Of a stretch of DNA of 46,036 nucleotides, positions 31,419 through 39,136 are shown piece by piece (the stretch's first letter is position 1; each line of letters begins with the position of its first letter). The notes beneath the pieces were generated by a model. It was not told where the DNA came from. It saw nothing but the letters and a program-made list of their open reading frames with translations, and made no database searches. A program made the position numbers and the translations under genes. This DNA is from 2-02-FULL-48-14 sp041645035 (GTDB taxonomy: Bacteria > Patescibacteriota > Gracilibacteria > UBA1369 > 2-02-FULL-48-14): assembly GCA_041645035.1 (NCBI GenBank), contig JBAZQU010000008.1, positions 1-46,036 on the forward strand. The letters are read 5' to 3'.

Positions 31419-32498
31419 ATGAACACGGTCATTCTTCTGGCAGCGGGGAAATCTCTGCGGGCCGGGCAAGATAAGCTCTGGGTTGAAATTGTAGGGAAAC
31501 CTCTCTGGACCCATTCGTACAAAACTTTCTTAGAGCATTCAGATATAGACCACATCATTCTGGTGGTTCCAAAAGGGGAAGAATTCAAATTTCTCCCCTT
31601 TTTAGATGGCAAAAAAACGCAGGTGGTGAGTGGGCGGGAAACTCGCATGGAATCATTCAAGGCCGGTTTGGCAGCCGTGGCGAAGCTCACCAATGAAGAC
31701 ATCATTATTGATCATAATGCGGCCAATCCTTGGGTGACAAATCAAGAAATTTCTGCCGTCATTGTTACTGCAAAAAAGTTTGGTGCCGCCGCCGTTTCAC
31801 ACCCCGCCGTAGACACCGTGATGGAAGCGAAGGATGGATTTTATATCGCAGCACTTCCACGCGAAAAAATTCGGTTGATGCAAACACCTCAAGCTGTGCG
31901 TGGCGATATTTTACAAAGTACTTTGCTTGGCGAAGCTACGGATCTCGCTACGGCACTCATCGGAAAAACGGAAATCCACTTAGTGGAAGCCAGCCCGGCT
32001 AACAAAAAAATCACCTTTGCCGAAGATCTTGATGCATTGCGCATGCAGACTTTTCTTGGCGAAGACTCTCACAGTTTTGGCACGAGCGGTCAGCTCACGC
32101 TCGGTGGGCTCAAGGTACCCGCACTCCCTGCGTTGGAGGCCAATTCGGATGGCGACGTTATTCTACATGCTATCGGTCGCGCACTTGCTCAAGCCTGCGG
32201 ACAAAATTTTTCCGAAGTTGCAGACCCACTCTCCCTCTCCGGCGATCAAGACAGTCGCGATTATCTGGAGCCGCTTTTAAGCAAAGTAAAAATTCAGCAA
32301 GTTTCACTTTCGTTTGAATGTGCCCGCCCCCAAATTGACCCTATCACTTCAGAACTAAAATCCTCTCTGGGGAAAATACTTGGAATTCAGCCTGAGCAGA
32401 TTCATCTTTCCGCACACACCGGTGAAGGCCTCACTTCGTTTGGCCGTGGTGAGGGCATTCGCTGTCTCGCCTTGCTCACCGTGCTTCCTTTAAATTAA
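31419..32498 (+). CDS. ispDF: Bifunctional IspD/IspF (MEP pathway fusion)
   Basis: 359 residues. IspD half (1-205): LLAAGKSLRAGQDKLW, CTP loop, then IDHNAANPWVT where other IspD have HDAARP: Asn100 replaces the metal-binding Asp and Asn103 the Arg. IspF half (from about 212): GEDSHSFG with Asp216 and His218 as zinc ligands, LGGLKVPALP, NSDGDVILHA with His250 as third ligand, and HTGEGLTSFGRGEGI. The segment LGDIG/FPDTD of other IspF is replaced by NFSEVADPLSLSGDQDSRDYL. Catalytic competence of each half is likely but not proven. IspE, the step between them, follows directly. Confidence 0.9.
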   Translation: MNTVILLAAGKSLRAGQDKLWVEIVGKPLWTHSYKTFLEHSDIDHIILVVPKGEEFKFLPFLDGKKTQVVSGRETRMESFKAGLAAVAKLTNEDIIIDHNAANPWVTNQEISAVIVTAKKFGAAAVSHPAVDTVMEAKDGFYIAALPREKIRLMQTPQAVRGDILQSTLLGEATDLATALIGKTEIHLVEASPANKKITFAEDLDALRMQTFLGEDSHSFGTSGQLTLGGLKVPALPALEANSDGDVILHAIGRALAQACGQNFSEVADPLSLSGDQDSRDYLEPLLSKVKIQQVSLSFECARPQIDPITSELKSSLGKILGIQPEQIHLSAHTGEGLTSFGRGEGIRCLALLTVLPLN

Positions 32499-32500
32499 AA

Positions 32501-33211
32501 ATGACCACATTAACCTGCCCGGCCAAAGTCAATCTTTACCTTGCGATCCTTGGTCGCGATCCTTCCGGTTATCACCTCATCGACACGGTTTTTGTACGCG
32601 TACCGGAACCGGCAGACACTCTTGAAATTGAACTCGCTAAGGAATTTATGTTTGAATGCGAAACACTTTCAGCAGAAAAAAATTCCGTGATGAAAGCGGT
32701 ACGTCTTTTAGAACAAAAAAGCGGCCGCAAATTTCTTTACCACATTCGTCTTACCAAAAATATTCCGATGCAGTCCGGGCTTGGCGGTGGCAGCAGTGAC
32801 GCGGCCGCCCTCCTTCTCTACCTCAATCGGCAAGAAAATCTTGGTTTCACCCGCGAGCAACTCATGGAACTCGGTGCTCAAATCGGCATGGACGTACCCT
32901 TCTTTCTGTCCGGTTACGAAGTGGCTCGCGGCACACATTATGGCGAAAAAATCACACCCCTCCCCTCTCTTCCGCCCTCTTTCCACATCGACATCGGTTT
33001 CACAAATATTCCTGTTTCCACCAAGGGGGCCTTTGCCACATGGGATAAGCGTGGCCTCCAATCTACCGCGCCCACATTTTCAAACGACATCACAAATAAT
33101 ATTCACAACGATTTTGAACAAATTTTCCCGGACCTCTCCTTTAAAAAAATCAACACGGTGCTAAGCGGCTCGGGCGGCGCTTACGCGATTTTGACATCCG
33201 TCAAAGCATAG
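32501..33211 (+). CDS. ispE: 4-diphosphocytidyl-2-C-methyl-D-erythritol kinase
   Basis: MEP step between IspD and IspF; phosphorylates CDP-ME. 236 residues, short against the usual 280-300. GHMP kinase motifs: PAKVNLYL at residues 7-14 with the catalytic Lys9; ATP loop PMQSGLGGGSSDAAA (89-103); Asp131 in MDVPFF; and LSGSGGAYAIL near the C-terminus. The loss is mainly in the C-terminal domain. It starts 2 nt after ispDF and converges with recR, overlapping it by 11 nt. Confidence 0.94.
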   Translation: MTTLTCPAKVNLYLAILGRDPSGYHLIDTVFVRVPEPADTLEIELAKEFMFECETLSAEKNSVMKAVRLLEQKSGRKFLYHIRLTKNIPMQSGLGGGSSDAAALLLYLNRQENLGFTREQLMELGAQIGMDVPFFLSGYEVARGTHYGEKITPLPSLPPSFHIDIGFTNIPVSTKGAFATWDKRGLQSTAPTFSNDITNNIHNDFEQIFPDLSFKKINTVLSGSGGAYAILTSVKA

Positions 33212-33812
33212 CCTGCCGTCCCTGCATGGCCCGAATCAACGTAGCGTCGTCCGTGTATTCCAGATTCCCGCCGGAAGGAATTCCGCGTGCAATACGCGAA
33301 ACATAAATCGGACTTATCGCCTCCAACTTTTGTCGCAAAAATGACGAAGTAATATCTCCTTCCAAGTCCGGATTCAGCGCCAAAATCACTTCTTTTACTG
33401 TGCCATCCGCCTCGGTAAGTCGCGTAAAAAGTTCTGCAATGCGCAAATCCTCCGGCCCCACCCCTTCCAGCGGCGACAGTTTTCCTTGCAGCACGTGGTA
33501 AAGCCCTCGATATTCTCCGGTCTTTTCCAGTGCGATCAAATCCAGCGTACTTTCCACCACGCAGAGCAAACTCTGATCGCGCCGTGCATCGCTGCAAATA
33601 CGACAGGGATTTTCTGTGGTAAGCGAAAAACATTTCTCGCAAGCAACCACATCTTTTTTTACGCCCGCCACCGCGTCGCCAAAACTTTCCAGCCGAGCGT
33701 CCGGGGCCTTCAGTAAATGAAACGCCAAACGCTGCGCGCTCTTAGGGCCGATACCGGGAAGCTGCTGCAGCTCTTCAATGAGCCGCGTAATCGATTCGGG
33801 GAGGAAATCCAT
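33201..33812 (-). CDS. recR: Recombination protein RecR
   Basis: 203 residues. RecFOR-pathway protein that helps load RecA. N-terminal HhH: LPGIGPKSAQRLAFHLL; zinc finger with Cys58, Cys61, Cys70, Cys73 (CEKC ... CRIC); TOPRIM domain with LCVVESTLDLIALEKTGEYRGLYHVLQGKLSPLEGVGP and VILALNPDLEGD; final SRIARGIPSGGNLEYTDDATL. Standard length. Confidence 0.97.
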   Translation of the reverse strand: MDFLPESITRLIEELQQLPGIGPKSAQRLAFHLLKAPDARLESFGDAVAGVKKDVVACEKCFSLTTENPCRICSDARRDQSLLCVVESTLDLIALEKTGEYRGLYHVLQGKLSPLEGVGPEDLRIAELFTRLTEADGTVKEVILALNPDLEGDITSSFLRQKLEAISPIYVSRIARGIPSGGNLEYTDDATLIRAMQGRQAML

Positions 33813-33853
33813 GGCATATGGTTGTGACTTGCGCCACCTTATTGTAGCGATCT

Positions 33854-34399
33854 TTAGCCCTTAATCAAACGCAGAAACTCTTCTCGCGTCGACGCATTTT
33901 TCTTAAACGAGCCCCTCAACGCAGACGTGGTCACCTCACTCATTTGCTTCTCTACGCCGCGTGCCATCATACAAAAATGTTTGGCCTCAATCACCACTCC
34001 CACCCCTTTCGGGTCCAACAATGTGCTCAGCGCATCCGCAATTTGCATAGTCAATCGTTCCTGATTTTGCAGTCGTCTCGAAAAAATTTCCACCAATCGC
34101 GGCATCTTGGAAAGCCCGATAATTTTATCTTTAGGAATATAGGCCACATGTGCCTTCCCGAAGAACGGGAGGCAGTGGTGCTCACATGTTGAATAAAGCT
34201 CAATATTTTTCACCAGAATCATTTCGTCGTAGCCCTCGTTCTCGAAGACCGTAAGCACATCCGCTGGCTTTTTCTCGTAACCGCTGAACAGATGATTCCA
34301 CGCCTCGGAAGCCCGTCGCGGTGTATTTCTAAGCCCTTCTCGGGAAAGATCTTCCCCCAGGGATTTGATCAGCTCGGCAATAAGTTCTTTTCGATCCAC
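33854..34399 (-). CDS. folE: GTP cyclohydrolase I
   Basis: First step of folate/tetrahydrobiopterin-type synthesis, GTP to dihydroneopterin triphosphate. 181 residues. Zinc site Cys72, His75 (TCEHHCLPF) and Cys143 in HFCMMARGV; GTP-binding segment GKAHVAYIPKDKIIGLSKMPRLVEIFSRRLQNQERL. Start codon is GTG at 34399, with TAAACT exactly 6 nt upstream and TTGTTT 17 nt before that. Alone among folate genes here; could also serve queuosine. Confidence 0.96.
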   Translation of the reverse strand: MDRKELIAELIKSLGEDLSREGLRNTPRRASEAWNHLFSGYEKKPADVLTVFENEGYDEMILVKNIELYSTCEHHCLPFFGKAHVAYIPKDKIIGLSKMPRLVEIFSRRLQNQERLTMQIADALSTLLDPKGVGVVIEAKHFCMMARGVEKQMSEVTTSALRGSFKKNASTREEFLRLIKG

Positions 34400-34421
34400 G
34401 CAGGCAGTTTAAGGCATTTAT

Positions 34422-34450
34422 TTGACAAAAACAAGGATTCCTCTGATAAT
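34422..34450 (+). promoter_or_regulatory. Strong promoter of the 34480 gene
   Basis: TTGACA (34422-34427), 17 nt, GATAAT (34445-34450). Near-consensus sigma-70 promoter. It overlaps the divergent folE promoter region. The mRNA leader would be about 23 nt. Confidence 0.8.
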
Positions 34451-34479
34451 ATGCCCTTAAATAATAACTCACTAGCACT

Positions 34480-35079
34480 ATGCCAACCTCTATGGACGCA
34501 CAAAACACAGGCGCGAACGAAGCCGTAGATAAACCTGGATTTCTTTCGGTTACTACCTCTGCCGACATCGCAAGAGTTCGCGATAGATTTCTGGCTGATC
34601 TAAAATCCCTGGACGGGATGGTGGAAACTCCCAACGGATCTCCCAAAATGGTTCCTGTCAGCCTCCTTGCCCTTACAGCCTTTGGAGAAATCTATGGCGT
34701 GACTATCTGTGATTTAGGGGATGAACGGGCGGTGCAAAGAGGTATGGACTCACTCGCCCTCGGAAACAACTCCTTTCTTAAGAGGCCACTCACTTGGGCT
34801 TTTTTACGTAATCTCGCAAGGATATCGGCCGTAGCTGCAGTCAAAGAATTAACTTCTGCAAATGAGACCGATCGCGCACGCATTCTCAGAGGATGGGTGA
34901 GCCAGATCGGTAATGGTCATGACTTTGGAGGCCCTGCCGTAGCCGAATTTTATAACTGCCTCACCGCCGCTTTAGGAGTCGTACCACAAGAAGGAACGGC
35001 CATTCCCACTTTTAACCCGACGGTATCAACTACTGTGCGAAAAGAAGTGTCCGGAGTCATACCAGGACTGAATTCATAA
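34480..35079 (+). CDS. Hypothetical soluble protein
   Basis: 199 residues, not recognised. Predicted all-helical and cytosolic, with a Leu/Ala-rich centre and a C-terminal Pro/Thr tail. One conserved-looking stretch is LNSLTAV-like: AALGVVPQEGTAIPTF. No signal peptide. It has the strongest promoter in the window, so the product is probably abundant. The lipoprotein gene 35091 follows 11 nt later and likely shares its transcript. Confidence 0.72.
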   Translation: MPTSMDAQNTGANEAVDKPGFLSVTTSADIARVRDRFLADLKSLDGMVETPNGSPKMVPVSLLALTAFGEIYGVTICDLGDERAVQRGMDSLALGNNSFLKRPLTWAFLRNLARISAVAAVKELTSANETDRARILRGWVSQIGNGHDFGGPAVAEFYNCLTAALGVVPQEGTAIPTFNPTVSTTVRKEVSGVIPGLNS

Positions 35080-35090
35080 CCTATTTAACT

Positions 35091-35654
35091 ATGAGAAATC
35101 TTTTACCCCTTCTATCCTTCCTAGGTGCTTGTGCCAATGGACCTTTGGGCATAGGACCGGATACGGCAGCTCCTACCGAGGAAGTTTTTGAAGGAAACGC
35201 CGCAAAATGTGTCGCCGCCAATGAAGCAGAGCTTTTAAGTTACGACGAGCGCTTTCGACTACTCAGCGTAAGCGACACAAGTACCTGGCAAGATGGAGAC
35301 ACCGGAGAGGACGATGAAGTACTTACGAAGCTAAGGTTTGGGGTGGAGTCCGATGACCCGACATTTGAAGTCCCCACAGAAGAACTCTACCCGGTGGTCA
35401 TGAACGGTTCTGCCGACTGGCTTTCTGATCGTTTCTTTAGGGCCGAAGTAGGCCCCTGTATCCCAACCCCTACTTCAAGAAAAAATTTCCACGGACACGA
35501 AGATCTTTGTGTAAGAGCCGAATTCAAACCGACAAACGAAGGAACTCACCTGGACACCAACTACACTTTTTCAGTTTATACTGATGTATGTGAGACAGTC
35601 GTTGCTATCGATGGAGGAAAAGGCAAGCATTTTCCGATACCGCCAAAGCCGTGA
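35091..35654 (+). CDS. Lipoprotein, unknown function
   Basis: 187 residues. Signal with lipobox LGAC (Cys14), then a Thr/Glu-rich mature chain with five cysteines that could form disulphides (for example CVAAN, CIPTP, CVRAE, CETVV). No domain recognised. Co-transcribed with the unknown gene upstream. Confidence 0.75.
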   Translation: MRNLLPLLSFLGACANGPLGIGPDTAAPTEEVFEGNAAKCVAANEAELLSYDERFRLLSVSDTSTWQDGDTGEDDEVLTKLRFGVESDDPTFEVPTEELYPVVMNGSADWLSDRFFRAEVGPCIPTPTSRKNFHGHEDLCVRAEFKPTNEGTHLDTNYTFSVYTDVCETVVAIDGGKGKHFPIPPKP

Positions 35655-35656
35655 TA

Positions 35657-35689
35657 TTGTTTGACACTTTTGTCAGACAAAGGTAAAAT
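35657..35689 (+). promoter_or_regulatory. Promoter and operator of the vapBC-like pair
   Basis: TTGACA (35661-35666), 17 nt, TAAAAT (35684-35689), 6 nt to the ATG. The inverted repeat TTGT-T-TGACA-CTTT-TGTCA-G-ACAA (35657-35680) covers the -35 box: 9 of 10 positions pair. It is a plausible autorepression site, as is usual for antitoxins. Confidence 0.7.
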
Positions 35690-35695
35690 GAAGGC

Positions 35696-35935
35696 ATGAA
35701 TCTCACCGTCACTAATCGCGAACTGCTCCGCAACTACAAATCCCTAAAAAATAAGCTCCTCCAAAAAAAGGTGGAACTTATTGAAGTGGAATTGGATGAA
35801 GAATATTTATTGGAAATTAAATTAAAAAGGAGAAAACGTGCTAAAACACCTTTTGAAATGGCCTGTGAGATTGTGGAACAAAATGACTTTAGCTACCTTA
35901 AACGTCCAGAAGCCGATTTTTTCGATTACTTATGA
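35696..35935 (+). CDS. Antitoxin of a VapBC-type pair
   Basis: 79 residues, very charged. Position in front of a PIN toxin, the ATGA overlap and the operator upstream identify it as antitoxin rather than any motif. The N-terminus could be a short DNA-binding strand, the C-terminal tail (ACEIVEQNDFSYLKRPEADFF) could wrap the toxin. Unlike common VapB families. Confidence 0.7.
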   Translation: MNLTVTNRELLRNYKSLKNKLLQKKVELIEVELDEEYLLEIKLKRRKRAKTPFEMACEIVEQNDFSYLKRPEADFFDYL

Positions 35936-36315
35936 TGCAAGAATACATTTTGGATAGCAATATTTTAATTTATCTCTCCAATAATAAGGAGCCAAAGATT
36001 AAAAAAATGCTACAGTCGCTCAGACGCGAGTATTTTTTTATTAGTACCATTTCTTCTATCGAAGTTTTAATGGGTGCAAAAAATGAAAAAGATTTAAAAG
36101 AGTTGAATCGTTTTATCCATCAATTTGTGCCAATTGATTTAAATTCAGCCATCGGAAGAGAGGCGGTAAAACTGAGTAAAAAACAAACAAAAAAGCTCAA
36201 ATTCAAAGACCTCCTCATCGCCGCAACCGCGCAAGTGGAAGGGCTCACGCTGGTCACGGCGGACAAGGATTTTAAGAAAATCAAAGGGCTAAAAGTAAGG
36301 CTAGTGAAGCCCTAG
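35932..36315 (+). CDS. PIN-domain toxin (VapC-like ribonuclease)
   Basis: 127 residues; cleaves RNA in other members of the family. Acidic site visible: Asp8 in LDSNILIYL, Glu44 in SSIEVLMGA, Asp93 in FKDLLIAATA and Asp111/Asp113 in VTADKDFK. This is the full PIN set. Translation is coupled to the antitoxin (ATGATG). The 3' end overlaps proC by 4 nt. Target unknown. Confidence 0.9.
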   Translation: MMQEYILDSNILIYLSNNKEPKIKKMLQSLRREYFFISTISSIEVLMGAKNEKDLKELNRFIHQFVPIDLNSAIGREAVKLSKKQTKKLKFKDLLIAATAQVEGLTLVTADKDFKKIKGLKVRLVKP

Positions 36316-37076
36316 CGAATTTGGTACCTTAGTCTCGCCTGGGCGATTTTATTCATACCTACTTCGAACAAAGCGCGGGCACCGGTGCCCCCTTTAGTCG
36401 CATCCAAAATTTTTATCATTGCTTCCGTGATGCCGCCCTTTGTAGCCACCTCTTCAATTTTTGCTTGAAAATCGCCCTCCTCAAAAACTTTGGCCTGAAG
36501 GTGGCACATGGCCACTTCGGAAACGCCCAAACTTGCATGGGTGAGTTTGTTATGTTCCGTAAGCCATTCTTGTGCACGCGCCTCATTATTTAAAAAATGC
36601 CACGCACTGATCCCGGGATTGCAAGCCACCAACGTTGTATGCTCATCAACAGCATTTTCATCGGTAGTTTCCAGGCACGCATCTTCACTCAACGAATCCA
36701 TAAGAGTTTTCATGCGTTCATCTCCATCACAGCGCATAGCCTGTTCAAAGCCGAGATCCGCCATACCACGACCCACTTCTCCACCAAAATGAGACCGCAA
36801 AAACTCCAGAGGTGCCACGCCCGCAAACGACAAAAGGCCGGTTCTCTCTCGAACCGCTTCCCGCACACCGGTGAGTGCTGCCTCCACTTGGCCGGGCTTC
36901 ACCGTTAGTAAAATGAGATCAGATGAGCGAGCCAGGTCCGCATTATCATGGCCGATGGATTCACGCAGCGTCCAGCCCTCCAACAGACCCCGTCCTTGCA
37001 CTTCTCTAAAGCGCCGTCCGAGAGCCCTGCCCATATTTCCTTGAGCGCCAATAAGGCCAATAGCTAAATTTTTCAT
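36312..37076 (-). CDS. proC: Pyrroline-5-carboxylate reductase-like protein
   Basis: Reduces P5C to proline with NAD(P)H in the family. 254 residues. N-terminal Rossmann loop IGLIGAQGNMGRALGRRF, a middle LILLTVKPGQVEAAL (the LAVKP motif), and a C-terminal VATKGGITEAMIKIL for the usual VASPGG-T-EA motif. The middle (residues 100-180) is divergent, so a related oxidoreductase is possible. It has a 284-nt leader region upstream with two terminators (37077-37360). Confidence 0.8.
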   Translation of the reverse strand: MKNLAIGLIGAQGNMGRALGRRFREVQGRGLLEGWTLRESIGHDNADLARSSDLILLTVKPGQVEAALTGVREAVRERTGLLSFAGVAPLEFLRSHFGGEVGRGMADLGFEQAMRCDGDERMKTLMDSLSEDACLETTDENAVDEHTTLVACNPGISAWHFLNNEARAQEWLTEHNKLTHASLGVSEVAMCHLQAKVFEEGDFQAKIEEVATKGGITEAMIKILDATKGGTGARALFEVGMNKIAQARLRYQIR

Positions 37077-37176
37077 ACTTTAAAAGTTTAAGAATAAAAG
37101 TTCATCAAAATTCGCAAGATGATTACCCCTGGCGGGGCAGCCTTTTATTCCAAACTGGTATGAAAAGTAAAAACAT

Positions 37177-37203
37177 AAAAAAAGCCCGAGATTTCGTCTC
37201 GGG
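37177..37203 (-). terminator. Intrinsic terminator on the minus strand, before proC
   Basis: Minus strand: CCCGAGA-CGAAA-TCTCGGG with a T-run (TTTTTTT) straight after. It lies 101 nt before the proC start codon, so it is either an attenuator for proC or the end of a separate RNA. Confidence 0.8.
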
Positions 37204-37307
37204 GAAAGGTTTACGCAAACACGAAATTCCCTCGAGACTAGGCTCGGGGACTTGGGTTTACGAGGTTGAGTTGAGTATTGATCATATGCGCTTCGGCTTG
37301 GGGGATG

Positions 37308-37327
37308 AAAAAACCGCCTCTCGGCGG
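37308..37327 (-). terminator. Second intrinsic terminator on the minus strand, promoter-proximal
   Basis: Minus strand: CCGCC-GAGA-GGCGG followed by TTTTTT. It lies about 20 nt after the predicted transcription start at 37347. Two terminators in one leader make conditional read-through possible. Confidence 0.78.
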
Positions 37328-37353
37328 CCGAACTCCAAAATAACAACATATTA

Positions 37354-37383
37354 ATTATACGCCCCTGCCTGCCTAAAAGGCAA
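37354..37383 (-). promoter_or_regulatory. Minus-strand promoter of the proC leader
   Basis: Minus strand: TTGCCT (37383-37378), 18 nt, TATAAT (37359-37354). Start near 37347. Promoter for a leader RNA or ncRNA of about 170 nt. Divergent from the AbiEi-like gene. Confidence 0.6.
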
Positions 37384-37390
37384 ACAAAAA

Positions 37391-37430
37391 AACATTTAAG
37401 ATATAAAAATGTTAATTATCTGTATATAAT
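37391..37430 (+). promoter_or_regulatory. Promoter and palindrome of the AbiEi-like gene
   Basis: TATAAT (37425-37430), 6 nt to the ATG at 37437: leaderless. Upstream is an inverted repeat AACATTT-N9-AAATGTT (37391-37413), placed where an operator would be. Confidence 0.6.
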
Positions 37431-37436
37431 ACTTTC

Positions 37437-38036
37437 ATGCATTTTTTAAAGCTCGCCGAAAAACTCCCTAAATTTTTTAGCACCAAAGACGTGCAGTCGA
37501 TTCTATCCATCCAAAAAGATTCGGCCCGCGTACTCTGCGCCCGCTACACCAAAAAAGGAATTTTCCTGCGACTCAAGCGCGACCTCTACGTTTTCAAACA
37601 AGTTTTTCTCCATCTGGACCATGACGATTTTTTTCATTTGAGCAGCCTCATTCAAACGCATACTTATATTTCTTTCACGTCCGCTCTTGCTTATCATGGT
37701 GTACTCCCCGGGCTTCCTCACTACACCGAAGCGGTAAGTTTTCAGCGCAGCATGGAAAAACAAGTCGGACATCTCACGTGGAAATATCACCATCTCCCCA
37801 AGAAACTTTTTTTCTCGTATCAAAAAGAAACCAACTCCACCATCGCTACGCCCGAAAAAGCCCTACTCGACTTGCTTTACCTCTATTCCCTTGGCCGCTA
37901 CTACATCGACTTGCGGCGCATTAATTTGGAAGCGCTTTCCTTTGAAAAACTCCTGGAACTTTCTCGCCGTTTCCCACCCCGCACACAAAAACTTTTGTCC
38001 CGACTATACACACGGTCCAAAAAAGGCTTAAAATAA
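37437..38036 (+). CDS. AbiEi-like winged-helix regulator, no toxin partner
   Basis: 199 residues. Resembles the type IV antitoxin / transcriptional regulator family: an N-terminal winged helix (FSTKDVQSILSIQKDSARVLCARYTKKGIFLRLKR in outline), then YISFTSALAYHGVLPGLP and the hallmark IATPEKALLDLLYLYSLGR. In AbiE systems the next gene is an AbiEii nucleotidyltransferase toxin; here the next gene is an unrelated lipoprotein. It may therefore be a free regulator or an orphan antitoxin. Confidence 0.78.
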   Translation: MHFLKLAEKLPKFFSTKDVQSILSIQKDSARVLCARYTKKGIFLRLKRDLYVFKQVFLHLDHDDFFHLSSLIQTHTYISFTSALAYHGVLPGLPHYTEAVSFQRSMEKQVGHLTWKYHHLPKKLFFSYQKETNSTIATPEKALLDLLYLYSLGRYYIDLRRINLEALSFEKLLELSRRFPPRTQKLLSRLYTRSKKGLK

Positions 38037-38056
38037 AATCACTTCACTCCCGCCGT

Positions 38057-39130
38057 ATGAAAAAACATTTAGCCCTATTTTTGGCACTGGTTTTACTGAT
38101 GCCTGCTTGTACGCCGCAAGAAACGAATGATAATAACGAAGAGCTTGAAGCGCTCCATGAACAAGTGGCAGATCTTGAGCAACAACTGGAAGAGAAGGAG
38201 AACGAAGAGTCAGTCGACCCCGCAGTAGAGGCAGTGGTAGTGGAGGAGGAATACACCGGAGAAAGCACTATAGAGCTTGTAAGTCCTACGGATAGCGAGC
38301 ACTTTCATGAAGAGCCTGTCATCTTTACAGGAACTGTTTCCCCCAACACTACAAAAATAGTGGCAACCGCACATTATTACGATTCTTTCGATGCCAGTGA
38401 ACGCTCCACGGATGTCTACACGTTGACCCAATTCACTCCCGGCGACACCACCTTCACCTATCGCGCAAAAATGGAGTGGGACAATTTAGGCTATGGCGAG
38501 AGTGATTATCTCTTCACTGCTTACTTTGACGATGGCCGACAAAAGGCTGTGAACGTGACTATTTATTTTGATCCGGGAGGTTTGGGCAAACCGGTGATTT
38601 ATCTTTATCCGGAAAAGCCCACACAGGTATCCGTTTCCGTAACACCCGAGCAAGGCGTTTTCGTCTCCGATCCGGAGATGGGTGACGGCTGGACGGTGAT
38701 GGCCAACCCAAAAGGAGCACTCTTCAATCTGGCGGACCATCAGTATTACCCTTACCTCTTCTGGGAAGCGTATGCAGATCCCTTTCCCACTTTCAAAGAT
38801 GGTTTTGTAGTTTCTCAAACGGGCCTCAAAAAATTCTTTGATGAAAAACTTACTTACATGGGACTGAACGCCAAAGAGATAACTGACTTTGAAGAATACT
38901 GGCTCGCCAAGCTCACCGAAAAGCCCTACTACTTCATTCACTTTGTAGATCAAAAACTACTCGACGAATACGCACCATTAAACATCTCCCCTGCACCCGA
39001 CAGCATTTTGCGTGTGTTTTTTGATTACGATGGACTCGACGCATTTAAGCAAGTGCCTATGCAAAAACTCACCCCTTGGTCCCGCTCAGGATTCAGCGTA
39101 GTGGAATGGGGAGGGTCATTGTTTAACTAA
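38057..39130 (+). CDS. Lipoprotein of the KPVIYLYPE family
   Basis: 357 residues. Lipobox LMPAC (Cys18), a coiled-coil linker (EELEALHEQVADLEQQLEEKE), an Ig-like domain (STIELVSPTDSEHFHEEPVIF ... TGTVSPNTTKIVATA), then a C-terminal domain starting GKPVIYLYPEKPTQVSVSV and containing GDGWTVMANPKGALF and YYPYLFWEA. This last motif set is common in uncharacterised envelope proteins of CPR and other bacteria. Function unknown. Followed 6 nt later by the SLH gene. Confidence 0.82.
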   Translation: MKKHLALFLALVLLMPACTPQETNDNNEELEALHEQVADLEQQLEEKENEESVDPAVEAVVVEEEYTGESTIELVSPTDSEHFHEEPVIFTGTVSPNTTKIVATAHYYDSFDASERSTDVYTLTQFTPGDTTFTYRAKMEWDNLGYGESDYLFTAYFDDGRQKAVNVTIYFDPGGLGKPVIYLYPEKPTQVSVSVTPEQGVFVSDPEMGDGWTVMANPKGALFNLADHQYYPYLFWEAYADPFPTFKDGFVVSQTGLKKFFDEKLTYMGLNAKEITDFEEYWLAKLTEKPYYFIHFVDQKLLDEYAPLNISPAPDSILRVFFDYDGLDAFKQVPMQKLTPWSRSGFSVVEWGGSLFN

Positions 39131-39136
39131 TTTCCC

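Larger units (their letters stand above)
37177..37347 (-). ncRNA. Predicted structured leader RNA or small RNA before proC
   Basis: From promoter (37354-37383) to terminator (37177-37203), about 170 nt. It holds a first terminator hairpin, an alternative pairing TTCGGC / GCCGAA around it, two near-identical blocks (CGTAAACC ... CCCCGAG at both 37262-37244 and 37215-37199), and a 15-codon ORF (MINTQLNLVNPSPRA, 37285-37238). Not a class I recognise. Confidence 0.35.

Noticed and set aside
33181..33642. 153-residue minus-strand ORF in another frame of recR
   Set aside because: It runs over the same bases as recR, whose zinc finger and TOPRIM motifs are intact.
37160..37354. 64-residue plus-strand ORF between proC and the AbiEi-like gene
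   Set aside because: It covers two strong minus-strand terminators and has no ribosome site; more likely non-coding.
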